DNA of 64,000 nucleotides from Hydrogenophaga intermedia (GCA_945890705.1 CAMDCY010000001.1:1-64000), one strand, 5' to 3'. Counted from the stretch's first letter, positions 38,800 through 50,554 are shown. A program made the numbers and translations. Notes: a model not told the origin generated them from the letters alone.

Positions 38800-39978
38800 T
38801 CAGCCGGGCGCGGGTTCATCGTGTGAAAATATACCAAGGTCGGCGTGGGGCGACGGGCTGCGTTGCAACACCCACTGGGCCAGATGCTCACGCAAATCGG
38901 CCACACCCGTGCCCTCTTGGGCACTGAGAAAGATACGATCCATGCTGCGGTCGTGCAGTTCCATCGAATCGAGGGTTTTGTGCGGTAAGCGCTCGGGAGG
39001 TAAGGCATCGAGCTTGTTGAAAATCAGCATTTGCGGCACGTCGGCGGCGCCAATGTCGCGCAGCACCGACATCACCGACTCGATTTGCTCTGGATGGTCG
39101 GGATTGGAGGCGTCCACCACGTGCAGCAACAAGTCCGCATCCGCGGCCTCTTGCAAGGTCGCGGCGAAGGCATCGACCAAGCCGTGCGGCAGGTTGCGGA
39201 TGAAGCCGACCGTGTCGGAGAGCGACACCGAGCGGCCCGCCGCGCCCAAATACAGCTGACGTGTGGTGGTGTCCAGGGTGGCGAACAGCTGGTCGGCGGC
39301 GTAAGCGCGCGCCTTGACCAAGGCGTTGAACAACGAGGACTTGCCTGCGTTGGTGTACCCGACCAAGGAAATACTGAAGGTCTCACGGCGCTCGCGCTGG
39401 CGGCGCTGGGTAGCGCGTTGTTTTTTGACCTTTTCCAAGCGCTCCTTGGTGCGCTTGATCGAGTCGGCGATCATGCGTCGATCCAACTCGATTTGGGTCT
39501 CGCCAGGGCCGCCGCGCATGCCGATGCCACCGCTTTGGCGCTCCAAGTGCGACCAGCGGCGCACCAAGCGGGTGCTGAGGTATTGCAACTTGGCCAGCTC
39601 GACCTGCAGCTTGCCCTCGTGGCTGCGCGCGCGCTGGGCGAAGATTTCCAAGATCAGCAAGGTGCGGTCGTTGACCGGGCGACCCATGTGTCGCTCCAAG
39701 TTGCGCTGCTGCGCAGGGCTCAGGGCTTGGTCAAACAGGATTTCGGCGGCACCCGTGGCGTCGGCCAAAAACTTGATCTCATCGGCCTTGCCCGAGCCCA
39801 CGAACAAGGCCGGGTCAGGTGCGCGGCGTTTGCACGAGACGCGGTCGGCCACTTGGTAGCCGGCGGTCTGCGCGAGCAAACCGAGCTCTTGGAGTTCGCC
39901 GTCGAAGTGGTCGTCACCGAAGTCCACGCCCACCAAAATGACGCTGGGCGTGGTGTTGCCCCCCTCGGTCGGCTTCAA
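38800..39978 (-). CDS. hflX: HflX, ribosome-associated GTPase
   Basis: A 392-residue HflX GTPase, which splits stalled 70S ribosomes. The glycine-rich N-domain motif [19 protein letters not shown] is diagnostic; the G domain follows with GYTNAGKSS (G1), [10 protein letters not shown] (G3) and NKLD (G4). The start is TTG 39978, overlapping the hfq stop as TTGA, so it is translationally coupled to hfq. Confidence 0.95.
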   Translation of the reverse strand: MKPTEGGNTTPSVILVGVDFGDDHFDGELQELGLLAQTAGYQVADRVSCKRRAPDPALFVGSGKADEIKFLADATGAAEILFDQALSPAQQRNLERHMGRPVNDRTLLILEIFAQRARSHEGKLQVELAKLQYLSTRLVRRWSHLERQSGGIGMRGGPGETQIELDRRMIADSIKRTKERLEKVKKQRATQRRQRERRETFSISLVGYTNAGKSSLFNALVKARAYAADQLFATLDTTTRQLYLGAAGRSVSLSDTVGFIRNLPHGLVDAFAATLQEAADADLLLHVVDASNPDHPEQIESVMSVLRDIGAADVPQMLIFNKLDALPPERLPHKTLDSMELHDRSMDRIFLSAQEGTGVADLREHLAQWVLQRSPSPHADLGIFSHDEPAPG

Positions 39979-40220
39979 GCCGCTGGCTCTTCGGGCGTGG
40001 CCGCAGCGAATTGCACAGGGCGGCCGGGAACGATGGTGGAAATGGCGTGCTTGTAAACCATTTGGGTAACGGTGTTGCGCAGCAAGACCACGTATTGATC
40101 AAAGGACTCGATCTGGCCTTGCAACTTAATGCCGTTGACCAAATAGATCGAGACCGGCACGTGCTCTCGGCGAAGTTGGTTCAGGAAGGGGTCTTGCAAG
40201 AGCTGGCCTTTGTTGTTCAC
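39975..40220 (-). CDS. hfq: Hfq, RNA chaperone
   Basis: An 81-residue Hfq that forms a hexameric ring and pairs small RNAs with mRNAs. Sm1 ([32 protein letters not shown] region) and Sm2 ([10 protein letters not shown]) are intact. The start is GTG 40220, with GGAG seven bases upstream, which gives the usual N-terminus ([12 protein letters not shown]); the longer open frame is not supported. The C-terminal tail is short, as in many betaproteobacteria. Confidence 0.97.
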   Translation of the reverse strand: MNNKGQLLQDPFLNQLRREHVPVSIYLVNGIKLQGQIESFDQYVVLLRNTVTQMVYKHAISTIVPGRPVQFAAATPEEPAA

Positions 40221-40299
40221 GATATGCTCCGTGTTGAAAAGTGATAAGTGAACAGACCATACCACAGGCCACTTTCAAGCACACCCCGCTTGGCTCAAA

Positions 40300-41637
40300 T
40301 CAGTCGTCTTTGAATGGGTTTTGCGAGGACTTGAATTCGATGCGCAGGGGCGTGCCGACCAAATCAAAGGCTTTGCGAAACCGAGCTTCCAAAAAGCGCT
40401 TGTAGCTGTCGGTCACGTGCTCGAGCGAATTGCCGTGGATCACGATGACCGGTGGGTTCATGCCGCCTTGGTGGGCGTAGCGCATCTTGGGGCGGAACAT
40501 GCCGCTGCGCTGGGGCGACTGGAAGGCCGTGGCCTCTTGTAACAAGCGCGTGAGCATGGGCGTGGGCATTTTGCGTTTGGCCGAGGCGTGCGCCAAGGCA
40601 ATTGACTTCCACACCGGGCCCAAGCCTTGGCGCTTTTGCGCCGAGATCAGGTGCAAGGAGGCGAACTTCAGGAAGGCCAAGCGGTTTTCGATGCTGCGCT
40701 CGACCTGCTCGCGCTGGTACGCGTCCACCGCGTCCCATTTGTTGATGGCCAGCACCACGGCGCGGCCACTCTCCAAAATGAAGCCTGCGATGTGGGCGTC
40801 TTGGTCGGTCACGCCCTGTGTGGCGTCGAGCAAGAGCAAGACCACGTTGGCGCTCTCAATGGCTTGCAGGGTTTTGACGACCGAGAATTTTTCGATCGCC
40901 TCGAATACCTTGCCTTTGCGGCGCAGACCGGCGGTGTCGATCAATTCGAAACGCTGGCCGCCGCGCTCAAAGGGCACGGTGATGGCGTCACGTGTGGTGC
41001 CGGGCATGTCAAAGGCCACCAAGCGCTCCTCGCCCAACCAAGCGTTGATGAGCGTGGACTTGCCCACGTTGGGGCGCCCGGCCACGGCCAAGCGGATCAC
41101 GCCGTCGTCCTCGGCCGCTTCCTCGTCGTCGTCCAACTCGGGGATGTTCAAGGCGTCCAAGGCCGCGTCGAGCATGCTGCGGATGCCCTGCCCGTGCGCG
41201 CCCGAGACGGGCACCACTTCGCCCAAACCCAACTCGTAAAACTCCACGAGTTGCAAGCCCTGGGTCAAGCCCTCGGCTTTATTGGCCACCAGCAAGGTGG
41301 GTTTGCCCAGCTTGCGCAGGTACTGCGCGATGTCGTGGTCTTGGGTGTTGACGCCCGCGCGGGCATCCACCACAAAAATCACCACATCGGACTCGGCCAC
41401 GGCCTGGCGGGTTTGTTTGGCCATCTCGCGGTAAATGCCCGCGCTGGCGTCGGGCTCAAAGCCCCCGGTGTCGATGACGATGTATTCCCGCGAACCCGCA
41501 CGACCGTTGCCATAGTGGCGATCGCGCGTGAGGCCGGCAAAGTCGGCCACGATAGCATCGCGACTGTGGGTCAAACGGTTGAACAGGGTAGATTTGCCCA
41601 CATTGGGCCGGCCCACGAGGGCGATAACGGGTTTCAC
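40300..41637 (-). CDS. der: Der (EngA), double-G-domain ribosome assembly GTPase
   Basis: A 445-residue Der GTPase for 50S subunit maturation. Both G domains show GRPNVGKST (near residues 9-17 and about 187-195), separated by an acidic linker ([12 protein letters not shown]), and a KH-like C-terminal domain follows. I place the start at GTG 41637 with AAAGG upstream; TTG 41643 is too close to that site. It follows bamB by 46 bases. Confidence 0.96.
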   Translation of the reverse strand: MKPVIALVGRPNVGKSTLFNRLTHSRDAIVADFAGLTRDRHYGNGRAGSREYIVIDTGGFEPDASAGIYREMAKQTRQAVAESDVVIFVVDARAGVNTQDHDIAQYLRKLGKPTLLVANKAEGLTQGLQLVEFYELGLGEVVPVSGAHGQGIRSMLDAALDALNIPELDDDEEAAEDDGVIRLAVAGRPNVGKSTLINAWLGEERLVAFDMPGTTRDAITVPFERGGQRFELIDTAGLRRKGKVFEAIEKFSVVKTLQAIESANVVLLLLDATQGVTDQDAHIAGFILESGRAVVLAINKWDAVDAYQREQVERSIENRLAFLKFASLHLISAQKRQGLGPVWKSIALAHASAKRKMPTPMLTRLLQEATAFQSPQRSGMFRPKMRYAHQGGMNPPVIVIHGNSLEHVTDSYKRFLEARFRKAFDLVGTPLRIEFKSSQNPFKDD

Positions 41638-41683
41638 AAACAATACCTTTTAAAAGACCTCAGCGCCCTTGCGGCGCAGGCCA

Positions 41684-42820
41684 TCACGGTGCACGCCAAG
41701 CGTACACGCCACCCTTGCGGGTTTGAACCAAGACCATCCCAGCGGCCGTCACGGGTGCGCCCACGATGGCCGAGCCATCGGCACGCCAGCGGGCCACATC
41801 GGCAGCGGTCGCGAGGTTGAGCCAATGCACCACGCCTTGCTCGTCGCCCACAGCCGCATGGCCATTGAGGACCACGGGCGCGGTCAAACCACGGAATTTG
41901 AAACGATCCAAAGACCAAACCGGTTCGCCGCTGTCGCGACGCCAGGCCACCAAGCGGCCATCGCTGTCAGCGCCCACGACGTGCTGCGTATCGCCGCCCA
42001 CGCCGACCGCGCCCTGTGAGGCCCGCGTCCACACCACACTCCCGGTGCTGGCATCGACGCAGCCCACCGAGGCGTTGAAGGCCCGCGCGCACACGCTGTT
42101 GCCCACGCGGCTCACCGGTCCGACGGTGTCGACCAAACGTTCGACCTCGTTGGTGCCGCGCGAGGTGGCCAAGGGCGCATCCCAAACCACGCGGCCATTG
42201 GCGGGGTTCAAGCCTTGCAGTCGGCCCAAACCACCGGAGACCAAGGTGTCACCGACCGCCAGTAACACGCCCGCTTGCCGCAAGACCAAGGGGTCACCGG
42301 CCCGGGGTTGGGTCCACAAACGCGCACCCGTACTGCCATCAAAGGCCATGGTGGAACGGTCCGAGAGGGCCACGAACACGCGACCGCCGGCCACCAAAGG
42401 CGGCGTCAACACGCGCGCGGGCAAGCGCACGCGCCAGCGAACCTCGCCCGATTCAATCGACAATAGCTCGTTGTTCAAGGTCACCACCGCCACGCGGTTG
42501 GCATCGCCACCCACACCGGCCGACAAACCTTCGGGCACGCGCATGCGCCACAACACACGCCCGGTGCTGGCTTCGAGCGCCAACAAGTCACCGGTGTCGG
42601 TCGCGGCGTACACGGTCTGGCCCACGACCTGCAATCGCAAAACGCCCGAACCCTCGCCCATCGGGACGTGCCAAGCCCAAGCCGCGGCTTGCACCACAGG
42701 CTGGGCGGTCAATTCGGTGGGTTTGGGCGGGTTGGTACTCGCACAAGCGACCACGCTGGCGATCATGACACCGGCGCTGGTCCAAGCCAGCACGCGCCGC
42801 AACACAGGGCCGCGCGTCAT
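41684..42820 (-). CDS. bamB: BamB, outer-membrane assembly lipoprotein
   Basis: A 378-residue lipoprotein of the BAM complex. The signal peptide ends in the lipobox VVAC (C26). The remainder is a PQQ-like eight-bladed propeller, visible in recurring blades such as GDLLALEASTGRVLWRMRV and DGRLVAWRRDSGEPVWSL. It supports BamA in folding outer-membrane proteins. Its ATG overlaps the yfgM-like stop by four bases. Confidence 0.95.
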   Translation of the reverse strand: MTRGPVLRRVLAWTSAGVMIASVVACASTNPPKPTELTAQPVVQAAAWAWHVPMGEGSGVLRLQVVGQTVYAATDTGDLLALEASTGRVLWRMRVPEGLSAGVGGDANRVAVVTLNNELLSIESGEVRWRVRLPARVLTPPLVAGGRVFVALSDRSTMAFDGSTGARLWTQPRAGDPLVLRQAGVLLAVGDTLVSGGLGRLQGLNPANGRVVWDAPLATSRGTNEVERLVDTVGPVSRVGNSVCARAFNASVGCVDASTGSVVWTRASQGAVGVGGDTQHVVGADSDGRLVAWRRDSGEPVWSLDRFKFRGLTAPVVLNGHAAVGDEQGVVHWLNLATAADVARWRADGSAIVGAPVTAAGMVLVQTRKGGVYAWRAP

Positions 42821-43476
42821 GGGGCCCCCAGTGTGCTGGCGTCCACACCCATGGTCGCCAATTTGGCCGCCACCAAGGTGCGGTAAGCGTCTTCAGCGCC
42901 CAAGGCTTTGTAAGCGGTTTCGTAGGCCTGCCGGGCTTCAAGGGCTTTGCCTTGGGCCATCAAGACATCGCCACGGCGGTCGGCGACCAAGCCAGCAAAA
43001 GCCACTGGCACGGGTGCCGCCAATTGGGCCAAGGCCGCATCCCAGGCTTGGTCTTGGATGTCCAAGGCGCTCAAGCGCAAACGGGCAATGGCTTTCAAAG
43101 CGTCGTCGCTGGCCGATTGGACCACCCAATTCAAGGCCTCTCGCGCCGGGGCAGGCTGTTGGCGGTCCACATGAGTTTTGGCGGCGAACAAGGCCGCTTG
43201 GGCGGTCAACACCGTGCCACCGTATTGGGCTTGCATGTCGCTCAAGGCGCGCTGCATGCGGTCGGTTTCACCGGCTTTTGCGGCCCGGTCAAACTCATCG
43301 AACAGCACGGCGACTTCCGTGGCTTGCTTGTTTTGCCAGTATTGCCAACCGTTCCAAGCCGCAATCGAGCCGAACACCACGATGAGCACCGCGCTGATCG
43401 CATTGCCGTACTTGGCCCAAAAATGCTTGATCTGGTCCAGTTGTTCTTGTTCGTCGAGATCGAGGGGTTTGGCCAT
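42817..43476 (-). CDS. YfgM-like membrane-anchored TPR protein
   Basis: A 219-residue protein with a cytoplasmic N-terminus (LDLDEQEQLDQIKHFW), one transmembrane helix (about residues 24-42) and a periplasmic TPR-like domain. This matches the YfgM family, which binds the SecYEG translocon and periplasmic chaperones such as PpiD. The position between hisS and bamB is conserved in proteobacteria. The longer frame to 43656 overlaps hisS and was not used. Confidence 0.88.
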   Translation of the reverse strand: MAKPLDLDEQEQLDQIKHFWAKYGNAISAVLIVVFGSIAAWNGWQYWQNKQATEVAVLFDEFDRAAKAGETDRMQRALSDMQAQYGGTVLTAQAALFAAKTHVDRQQPAPAREALNWVVQSASDDALKAIARLRLSALDIQDQAWDAALAQLAAPVPVAFAGLVADRRGDVLMAQGKALEARQAYETAYKALGAEDAYRTLVAAKLATMGVDASTLGAP

Positions 43477-43519
43477 GACTGAAAAAGCTCTAAAAAGAAG
43501 GGATTGTAGGGGGCTGGAC

Positions 43520-44818
43520 TCAAACGGCGCGCAAGCCTGGGCCCCACTGGGCCACGCCCGAGAGTGGCTGCAGGGTTTGGGCGGGGGCGGACCCGCTCTG
43601 GTCGGCGCGCAAGGGCTTGACCGCGACCTGCCCTTGGGCGAGTTCGTCGGCGCCAAAAATCAGGGCCACGCGCGCGCCACTGCCGTCGGCTTTTTTGAAC
43701 TGCGACTTCATGCTGCCCATGGCTTGGGCCGCGGCGGCGTGCATCTGCACGTTCACGCCCAGGGCGCGCAACTCGCGCAGCACCGGCATGACCTGGGGCA
43801 TCGAAGCGGCCTCGGGCACCACCGCATACGCGTCGGGTACCGGATCGGCGGGCAAACGGTCTTGGGACTTGAGCAATTCCAGAATGCGCTCCATGCCCAA
43901 TGCCCAGCCCACGGCCGGGGCGGCCTTGCCACCGATTTGCTCAAACAAGCCGTCGTAACGGCCACCGGCACACACCGTGCCTTGTGAGCCCAACTCGGTG
44001 GTGACGAACTCGAACACCGAGAGGTTGTAGTAATCCATGCCACGCACCAAGCGCGGGTTGATGCGGTAGCTCACGCCGTGCGCGTCCAAGATGGCGCGCA
44101 AACCATTGAAATGAGCCAAAGATGCCTCGCCCAAGAAATCCATCAGGCGGGGCGCGGCTTCCACAACGGCTTGCATGTCGGGGTTCTTGGTGTCCAAGAT
44201 GCGCAAAGGGTTGCTGTGCAAACGGCGACGGGCTTCCTCGTCGAGCACGTCCATGTGCTGCGAAAGGTGCTTGATCAGGGCTTGGCGGTGGGCCAAGCGC
44301 TCAGCGGGCTGACCCAGGCTGTTGAGCTCCAGCGAGATGCCGCTCAAGCCCAAGGCCTTCCACAGGTCACACGCAATGAGGATGAGCTCGGCGTCCACAT
44401 CGGGGCCAGCAAAACCCAAGGCCTCGGCGCCGAATTGGTGGAACTGTCGGTACCGGCCGCGCTGCGGGCGCTCGTGGCGGAACATGGGGCCCATGTAGTA
44501 CAGGCGCTTGCCGCCGTCGTAAATCAGGGCGTGCTCGACCGCTGCGCGCACCACACCGGCGGTGTTCTCAGGACGCAAAGTGAGCTCTTCACCGTTCAAA
44601 CGGTCGGTGAAGGAGTACATCTCTTTCTCGACGATGTCGGTCACCTCGCCCAAGCCGCGCACGAAGAGCGCGGTGGGCTCCACGATGGGCGTGCGCAGGT
44701 TGCGGTAGCCATAACGCTGCATGAGGGTGCGCAGCTGTTCCTCGAGCCACTCCCAATGTGCGGAGGTCTCGGGGGTGATGTCGTTCATGCCTTTGACGGC
44801 GGTGATTTTCTCGGCCAT
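43520..44818 (-). CDS. hisS: Histidyl-tRNA synthetase
   Basis: A 432-residue class II synthetase. Motif 2 ([21 protein letters not shown]) and the histidine-binding segments LVRGMDYY and AGGRYDGL are intact, and the C-terminal anticodon-binding domain begins near residue 330. I chose ATG 44818 because the protein then begins [13 protein letters not shown] like the family. It follows ispG by 20 bases. Confidence 0.97.
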   Translation of the reverse strand: MAEKITAVKGMNDITPETSAHWEWLEEQLRTLMQRYGYRNLRTPIVEPTALFVRGLGEVTDIVEKEMYSFTDRLNGEELTLRPENTAGVVRAAVEHALIYDGGKRLYYMGPMFRHERPQRGRYRQFHQFGAEALGFAGPDVDAELILIACDLWKALGLSGISLELNSLGQPAERLAHRQALIKHLSQHMDVLDEEARRRLHSNPLRILDTKNPDMQAVVEAAPRLMDFLGEASLAHFNGLRAILDAHGVSYRINPRLVRGMDYYNLSVFEFVTTELGSQGTVCAGGRYDGLFEQIGGKAAPAVGWALGMERILELLKSQDRLPADPVPDAYAVVPEAASMPQVMPVLRELRALGVNVQMHAAAAQAMGSMKSQFKKADGSGARVALIFGADELAQGQVAVKPLRADQSGSAPAQTLQPLSGVAQWGPGLRAV

Positions 44819-44838
44819 GTGTTGTTCTGATGGGCATC

Positions 44839-46098
44839 TCAAGCGGACACGCCAAACCTCTTCTGAATGTAGTTCTCGACCACGGTTTGAAACTCTTGGG
44901 CAATGCCCTCGCCGCGCAAGGTCATGGCTTTTTCGCCATCGATGAACACCGGGGCGGCGGGAGCCTCACCGGTGCCGGGCAAGCTGATGCCGATGTCGGC
45001 GTGTTTGCTCTCACCCGGGCCGTTGACGATACAACCCATCACCGCGACCTTGAGCTCTTCCACCCCGGGATATTGCTTGCGCCACACGGGCATGGAGTCG
45101 CGCAGGTAGTCGTCGATCTGTTTGGCCAACTCTTGGAAGGTGGTGCTGGTGGTGCGGCCGCAGCCGGGGCAGGCCGTGACGCTGGGCACGAAGTGGCGCA
45201 GGCCCAAGGCTTGCAAAATTTCGTTGGCAATCAAAACCTCTTGTGTGCGGGCCTCGCCCGGCTGGGGTGTGAGCGAGACGCGGATGGTGTCGCCAATGCC
45301 TTGCTGCAACAGGATCGACAAGGCGGCGCTGGAGGCCACCGCGCCCTTGGTGCCCATACCAGCCTCGGTCAAGCCTAGGTGCAAAGAGTAGTCGCAGCGC
45401 TGGGCCAAGGCTTGGTAGACGGTGATGAGGTCCTGCACACCGCTGAGCTTGCACGACAGCGTGATGTTGTCGCCGTTGAGGCCGATTTCTTCGGCCTTTT
45501 TTGCCGAATCCAGGGCCGAGGTCATGAGCGCTTCGTACATGACCTGCTTGGTGTCCCAAGGCTGGGCGCGTTGGGCGTTCTCGTCCATCATGCGGGCGAG
45601 CAAATCTTGGTCTAGGCTGCCCCAGTTGACCCCAATGCGGATGGCCTTGTTGTGGCGTGCGGCGATCTCCACCATTTGCGCAAATTGGCGATCGCCCTTG
45701 TCGCCGCGGCCCACGTTGCCGGGGTTGATGCGGTATTTGGAGAGGGCTTGGGCGCAATCGGGGAAGTCGGTGAGCAGGCGGTGGCCGTTGTAGTGAAAGT
45801 CGCCGATGAGCGGCACGTGGATGCCCATGCGGTCGAGCTGCTCGCGCACATAGGGCACGGCCTTGGCGGCGTCTTCGTTGTTCACGGTGATGCGCACCAA
45901 CTCCGAGCCAGCCACGGCCAATTCCTTGACCTGGATGGCGGTGGCCACGGCGTCGGCCGTGTCGGTGTTGGTCATGGACTGCACGCGCACCGGGGCGTTG
46001 CCACCGACGGTGACGTGGTGGTCGCCCCAAGACACCGTGGACTGGCGCGTGCGGCGCGGTGTGGGCACAAAGACAGGGGTGGGTTCAAAAGGTTTCAT
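44839..46098 (-). CDS. ispG: IspG, HMBPP synthase of the MEP isoprenoid pathway
   Basis: A 419-residue [4Fe-4S] enzyme that makes HMBPP from MEcPP. The TIM-barrel part starts with [19 protein letters not shown]; cluster cysteines are in [11 protein letters not shown] and in [11 protein letters not shown]. An insertion of about 40 residues compared with the E. coli protein lies in the middle ([21 protein letters not shown] region), as in many betaproteobacteria. It follows the rodZ-like gene by one base. Confidence 0.96.
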   Translation of the reverse strand: MKPFEPTPVFVPTPRRTRQSTVSWGDHHVTVGGNAPVRVQSMTNTDTADAVATAIQVKELAVAGSELVRITVNNEDAAKAVPYVREQLDRMGIHVPLIGDFHYNGHRLLTDFPDCAQALSKYRINPGNVGRGDKGDRQFAQMVEIAARHNKAIRIGVNWGSLDQDLLARMMDENAQRAQPWDTKQVMYEALMTSALDSAKKAEEIGLNGDNITLSCKLSGVQDLITVYQALAQRCDYSLHLGLTEAGMGTKGAVASSAALSILLQQGIGDTIRVSLTPQPGEARTQEVLIANEILQALGLRHFVPSVTACPGCGRTTSTTFQELAKQIDDYLRDSMPVWRKQYPGVEELKVAVMGCIVNGPGESKHADIGISLPGTGEAPAAPVFIDGEKAMTLRGEGIAQEFQTVVENYIQKRFGVSA

Positions 46099-46099
46099 G

Positions 46100-46915
46100 T
46101 CATTTCACCTCGTAACGTGCCACATCCCCGCGGGTGTGTGGCGCCAAAGGAATGGCCTGTCCGCGCACAAAGACCTGCGCGGCACTGGCCCGGCCCAGCA
46201 CCACGGTGTAGGGCGGCGCACTGCCCATGTCCACCACGTCGCCGGTTTGGAGCAAACGGTCCATCAAGACCCGGCCATCGGGTCGAACGACCTGCAGCCA
46301 CGTTTCTTCTTGGGCGCTGACGCGCAGCACCACAGACCGGTTCGGCGCTACGGGCGCTGAGGCCGGCTCGACGGGCACTGGGGTCGGCGCGGGCAAGGTC
46401 GTTGTGGGCGCTTCGGTGGCGGGGGCTGGCGCAGGCTCGGCGGCAGGCGCAGCATCCACCGGTGCGGGATCGGTCGCTTCGGGCAAGCTGTAGAGCAGCC
46501 CCGCGGCCAGTAGCAAGGCCAAGGCCACCAATACCGGTGGGCGACGCACAAAGCTCACCGGGGTCAAGGCCAAGCCCTCGCCTGTGGCGTACATGGTGTC
46601 ACCGCCGACCACGCCCTGGTCCCCCAAACGGGTCACATGCGCCAAAGGCATGCGCTCTAGCACCACCTGCGAATCGATCTGCAAATACCGACACACGCTC
46701 ATGGCCAAGGCCCGCGCGAAGGTCATGTCGGGCAATTCGTTGTAGCGTCCGGACTCCAAAGATTCCAAGCGTTTGACGGGGACTTTGAGGGCCAAGGACA
46801 AGGCATCCAAGGGTATGCCTGCGGCCTGGCGGGCTTCGACCAACAACAAGTGGCCATTGGTGAGCACGGCGTCTGGGGCCTCCACGGTCGCCGTGGGGCT
46901 GGTGTTATCGGTCAT
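46100..46915 (-). CDS. RodZ-like helix-turn-helix membrane protein
   Basis: A 271-residue RodZ-type protein. A cytoplasmic HTH_25 domain (about 20-90) precedes a transmembrane helix (about 127-144) and a Pro/Ala-rich periplasmic linker, and the C-terminal DUF4115-type domain follows (about 195-271). RodZ links MreB to the cell wall machinery; the position between pilF and ispG is standard. ATG 46915 overlaps the pilF-like stop by 11 bases. The HTH probably binds MreB, not DNA. Confidence 0.87.
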   Translation of the reverse strand: MTDNTSPTATVEAPDAVLTNGHLLLVEARQAAGIPLDALSLALKVPVKRLESLESGRYNELPDMTFARALAMSVCRYLQIDSQVVLERMPLAHVTRLGDQGVVGGDTMYATGEGLALTPVSFVRRPPVLVALALLLAAGLLYSLPEATDPAPVDAAPAAEPAPAPATEAPTTTLPAPTPVPVEPASAPVAPNRSVVLRVSAQEETWLQVVRPDGRVLMDRLLQTGDVVDMGSAPPYTVVLGRASAAQVFVRGQAIPLAPHTRGDVARYEVK

Positions 46916-47657
46916 GCACAAACTTTCGTTGGTAAGCGTTCCACTGCGGGGATTGCGGGTAGCGCTGCCCCAGCGCTTGTCCCCACTGAAACACGGCCTC
47001 AGTGTCACCCAATTCTTGGGCACCGAGGATGGCCAGCCACAGGCTCTCAGCGTTGGCGTGGGGTGAGGTGTTGAGGCTTTGCAAGGCCCACTGCGCCTGC
47101 GCCCATTGGCCGCGCGACTGTTGAACATGGGCCCAATGGTATTGCGCCACTGGGTTCTGAGGCTCGAGGTCCAAGGCCTGCGTCAGGCGCTGCTCAGCCC
47201 GGTCCCAGGCTTGGGCACGCGCAGCGCAGACACCATCGACCATCAAGGCCTGCGCGCGCTCGGCGCCCGAGGCCCAGACCAAGGCCTGAGCGAAGTCGGC
47301 TTGGGCTGAGGCCCACTGCCCTTCTTGGCAGGACAACCAAGCCCGGTTGTGCCAAGCCGAGACCAAGCGACCATCCAAAGCCAAGGCACGGTCCAAACTG
47401 CTGCGGGCGGGCTCGAGCTGGCGCAAGGCCATCAAAATCAGGCCGTGCAGCACATGTGCGGTGGCTTGTTGGGCGTCAATGGCCAAGCTGCGCTCGACCT
47501 CTTCCAAAGCCACGCGGTGCTGGCCTTCTTCGTGGTACGCCTGGGCCAAGGCCAAGCGGATACTGGCGCGTTCGCGCGCAGCGGTGTCGATGGGCGCGGG
47601 CCCTGCGCAAGCCATCAGCACCGCGCAGGCGCTCAAGACCCAGAGCGCGCGGCGCAT
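46905..47657 (-). CDS. pilF: PilF/PilW-like TPR lipoprotein
   Basis: A 250-residue lipoprotein with signal peptide and lipobox LMAC (C17), then about six TPR repeats. PilF (PilW) places the type IV pilus secretin in the outer membrane. The start ATG 47657 overlaps the rlmN stop (TGATG). The longer open frame overlapping rlmN is not used. Secretin genes are not in the window, so the pilus role is inferred from family and gene order. Confidence 0.87.
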   Translation of the reverse strand: MRRALWVLSACAVLMACAGPAPIDTAARERASIRLALAQAYHEEGQHRVALEEVERSLAIDAQQATAHVLHGLILMALRQLEPARSSLDRALALDGRLVSAWHNRAWLSCQEGQWASAQADFAQALVWASGAERAQALMVDGVCAARAQAWDRAEQRLTQALDLEPQNPVAQYHWAHVQQSRGQWAQAQWALQSLNTSPHANAESLWLAILGAQELGDTEAVFQWGQALGQRYPQSPQWNAYQRKFVHDR

Positions 47658-48799
47658 CACAGCGTGCGCTCCTTGGGCATCCAGCGCACAGTCTGCTCGG
47701 TCTGGCGTGCAGTGGCCAATCGCGCCGCAGCGTTGGTGCGGTCCAGGACATCGCCCGCGAGTTGGCCACAGGCCGCGTCGATGTCGTCGCCCCGGGTTTT
47801 GCGCACCGTGGTGACCAAACCCGCGGCCAGCAAAATTTGCGCAAAGCGCTGAACCGCCGCAGGGGGCGAGCACATCAAGCCGGAATCGGGGAAAGGGTTG
47901 AACGGGATCAGGTTGAGCTTGCAAGCCACCCCTCGCCCACCGTGGCGCTGCATCAAGGCCACCAACTGCTGCGCGTGCTCGACCTGGTCGTTCACCCCGT
48001 CGAGCATGCAGTATTCAAAGGTGATGAAGTCGCGCGGCGCGGCCGGCAAGTAGCGCAAGCAGGCGTCGAGCAACTCGGCCAGCGGGTATTTTTTGTTCAG
48101 AGGCACCAAGGAGTCGCGCAGCGCATCGTTGGGCGCGTGCAGCGACACCGCCAAGGCCACCGGCACGTCTTGGGCCATGCGGTCGATCATGGGTACCACA
48201 CCCGAGGTCGACACGGTCAAGCGCCGGCGCGACAGGCCGTAGGCGTGGTCGTCGAGCATGACGCGCAACGCCGGCACCAAGGCCGAGTAGTTTTGCAGCG
48301 GCTCGCCCATGCCCATCATCACCACGTTGGTGATGACGCGCTCGCCCTGTCCAAACTGGGCGCGCAGGTGGTGCTCGGCGTACCAAAGTTGGGCCAAGAT
48401 TTCGCCGGTGCTGAGGTTGCGCGAAAAGCCTTGGTGGCCGGTGGAGCAAAAGCGGCAGCCCACGGCACAACCGGCTTGCGAAGACACGCACAGCGTGCCG
48501 CGGTCGGCTTCGGGGATGAAGACGGTTTCCACCGCATTGCCACCGCCCACGTCGAACAGCCATTTGATGGTGCCGTCGCTCGATTGCTGGCGCGAGAGCA
48601 CAGGCAAGGGCGTGATGTGGCAGACGCAGGGGAGCTTGTCGCGCAGGCTGCGCGCCAAGTCGGTCATTTGGGAGAAGTCGGACGCACCACGCTGGTGGAT
48701 CCAACGGAACAGCTGGGTGGCGCGGAAGCGCTTTTCACCGAGCTGTTCGCAAAACGCAGCCAAGCCGTCGAGGTCGAAATCGAGCAGGTTGGCGGTCAT
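47657..48799 (-). CDS. rlmN: RlmN, dual 23S rRNA/tRNA m2A methyltransferase
   Basis: A 380-residue radical SAM methyltransferase (A2503 of 23S rRNA and A37 of some tRNAs). The cluster cysteines are C111, C115 and C118 (CAVGCRFC); the methyl-carrying Cys lies in DIDAACGQL near residue 348. It follows ndk by 19 bases and overlaps pilF, in the order ndk-rlmN-pilF-rodZ-ispG-hisS typical of proteobacteria. Confidence 0.96.
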   Translation of the reverse strand: MTANLLDFDLDGLAAFCEQLGEKRFRATQLFRWIHQRGASDFSQMTDLARSLRDKLPCVCHITPLPVLSRQQSSDGTIKWLFDVGGGNAVETVFIPEADRGTLCVSSQAGCAVGCRFCSTGHQGFSRNLSTGEILAQLWYAEHHLRAQFGQGERVITNVVMMGMGEPLQNYSALVPALRVMLDDHAYGLSRRRLTVSTSGVVPMIDRMAQDVPVALAVSLHAPNDALRDSLVPLNKKYPLAELLDACLRYLPAAPRDFITFEYCMLDGVNDQVEHAQQLVALMQRHGGRGVACKLNLIPFNPFPDSGLMCSPPAAVQRFAQILLAAGLVTTVRKTRGDDIDAACGQLAGDVLDRTNAAARLATARQTEQTVRWMPKERTL

Positions 48800-48818
48800 G
48801 TCATGGCGTGGTCGCGGA

Positions 48819-49244
48819 TCAGCGCGAGTACACGTTCATGCCGGGGAAGAAGAAAGCGATTTCCACGGCAGCGGTTTCAGGGGCGTCGGAGCCGTGCACG
48901 GCGTTGGCGTCGATGCTGTCGGCGAAGTCGGCGCGGATGGTGCCAGCAGCGGCCTTCTTGGGGTCGGTGGCGCCCATGAGGTCGCGGTTTTTACCGATGG
49001 CGCCTTCGCCTTCGAGGGCTTGGATCATCACGGGGCCGGAGATCATGAACTCAACCAGGTCCTTGAAGAAAGGACGGGCTTTGTGCACGCCGTAGAACTG
49101 CTCGGCTTCGCCGCGCGACAGGTGCACCATCTTGGCGGCGACGACCTTCAGGCCAGCGGCTTCAAAACGGGCGTAAATTTGGCCGATGACGTTTTTGGCA
49201 ACGGCGTCGGGTTTGATGATGGAGAGGGTGCGTTCGATGGCCAT
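48819..49244 (-). CDS. ndk: Nucleoside diphosphate kinase
   Basis: A 141-residue kinase that balances nucleoside triphosphates. The phospho-His is H117 in [12 protein letters not shown], and the opening [12 protein letters not shown] is typical. Length is that of the bacterial enzyme. An 80-base gap separates it from rluB. Confidence 0.97.
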   Translation of the reverse strand: MAIERTLSIIKPDAVAKNVIGQIYARFEAAGLKVVAAKMVHLSRGEAEQFYGVHKARPFFKDLVEFMISGPVMIQALEGEGAIGKNRDLMGATDPKKAAAGTIRADFADSIDANAVHGSDAPETAAVEIAFFFPGMNVYSR

Positions 49245-49324
49245 AAAAATCCCAATAGGTGTGAAAAATCAACGGGTTTTTGCAGGTGCTGCAAAGCCTG
49301 TGATTCTACATCGCCCGCTGGGGT

Positions 49325-50554
49325 TCAACGGTCGTTTCGGCGGCGCGACCCCATGCGGGTACCGCCCGCGCCTTTTTGGTCACGTTTGCGTTGCAAAGCG
49401 TCGTGACCGATGTAACCCACCGAGGTTTTCAAAGGATCGGGCTGGGCCGCCGCCTCCACACCTTTGTTCTTGCGCACCGGGGCATCGAATTTGCCCGGCC
49501 CACGGTCGTTGACCCGTCCACCGGGGCCAGAACGGAAGTTACCCCCCCGGCGCTCAGCCCCCATGCCGCCACCACCGCCGCGGCGGTTTGGAGCAGCACC
49601 GCGGCGATCGGGCAGGCGCTCGGCTTCGGGCAAGGCCATGCCCGCGGCGTTGGCCAAACGATCGATGTCTTTTTCGTCCAATTCCAGCCACACGCCGCGC
49701 TTGAGCCCGCGCGGCAAAAGCATGGCGCCGTAGCGGATGCGGATGAGTCGGCTCACGGCGTGGCCCACAGCCTCAAACATGCGGCGTACCTCGCGGTTGC
49801 GGCCCTCGGCGATGGTCACGCGGTACCAGCAGTTGGCGCCCTCGCCGCCGCCGTCTTCCATGGACTCGAACTTGGCCATGCCATCCTCGAGCTTGACGCC
49901 CTCAAGCAAGCGTTTTTTCTCTTCGTTGGACAAGGCGCCGAGCACGCGCACGGCGTATTCGCGCTGCAAACCAAACCGCGGGTGCATCAAGCGATTGGCC
50001 AACTCACCGGAGTTGGTGAACAGCAGCAAACCTTCGGTGTTCAGGTCTAGGCGGCCCACCGACTGCCACTTGCCGTTTTGCAAACGCGGCAAACGGCGAA
50101 ACACCGTGGGGCGGTTTTGCGGATCGTCCATGGTGACGACCTCGCCCACGGGCTTGTGGTAGGCCAAGACCCGGGGAGGCGGGGGCGTCATGCGCACGCG
50201 CACAGGCTTGCCATTGACCTTAAGGATGTCGCCAAATTGGATGCGCTGGCCGACGTGGGCGGGTTGACCGTTGACGGTGATGCGGCCCTGAACGATCAGC
50301 GCCTCCATCTCCAAGCGCGAGCCCATGCCGGCTTGCGCCAACACCTTGTGCAGCTTGGGCGAATCGGCCTGTGGCGCCAAGACACGCTTGGTCTCTACCG
50401 GCGCGGCAGGCTCCTCGGCCTGCTCGGCATCGAAGTCGCCACTGACCACATCGAGAAAGCGTGCAGCGGCCGCAGGGTCGGCACCGTCCATCGGGGTGGT
50501 GTCGGGCGTGATGTCGATCGGTGGGGTCTGTGCGCCGGGGTCGGTGGGGTTCAT
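49325..50554 (-). CDS. rluB: RluB-family 23S rRNA pseudouridine synthase
   Basis: A 409-residue RsuA/RluB-type pseudouridine synthase. After an acidic N-terminal stretch (about 1-65) comes an S4 RNA-binding domain ([20 protein letters not shown]), then the catalytic domain with [15 protein letters not shown], where Asp is the nucleophile. The last 100 residues are an Arg/Gly-rich disordered tail ([14 protein letters not shown] and more). It would modify U2605 of 23S rRNA. The ATG overlaps the scpB stop by four bases. Confidence 0.93.
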   Translation of the reverse strand: MNPTDPGAQTPPIDITPDTTPMDGADPAAAARFLDVVSGDFDAEQAEEPAAPVETKRVLAPQADSPKLHKVLAQAGMGSRLEMEALIVQGRITVNGQPAHVGQRIQFGDILKVNGKPVRVRMTPPPPRVLAYHKPVGEVVTMDDPQNRPTVFRRLPRLQNGKWQSVGRLDLNTEGLLLFTNSGELANRLMHPRFGLQREYAVRVLGALSNEEKKRLLEGVKLEDGMAKFESMEDGGGEGANCWYRVTIAEGRNREVRRMFEAVGHAVSRLIRIRYGAMLLPRGLKRGVWLELDEKDIDRLANAAGMALPEAERLPDRRGAAPNRRGGGGGMGAERRGGNFRSGPGGRVNDRGPGKFDAPVRKNKGVEAAAQPDPLKTSVGYIGHDALQRKRDQKGAGGTRMGSRRRNDR

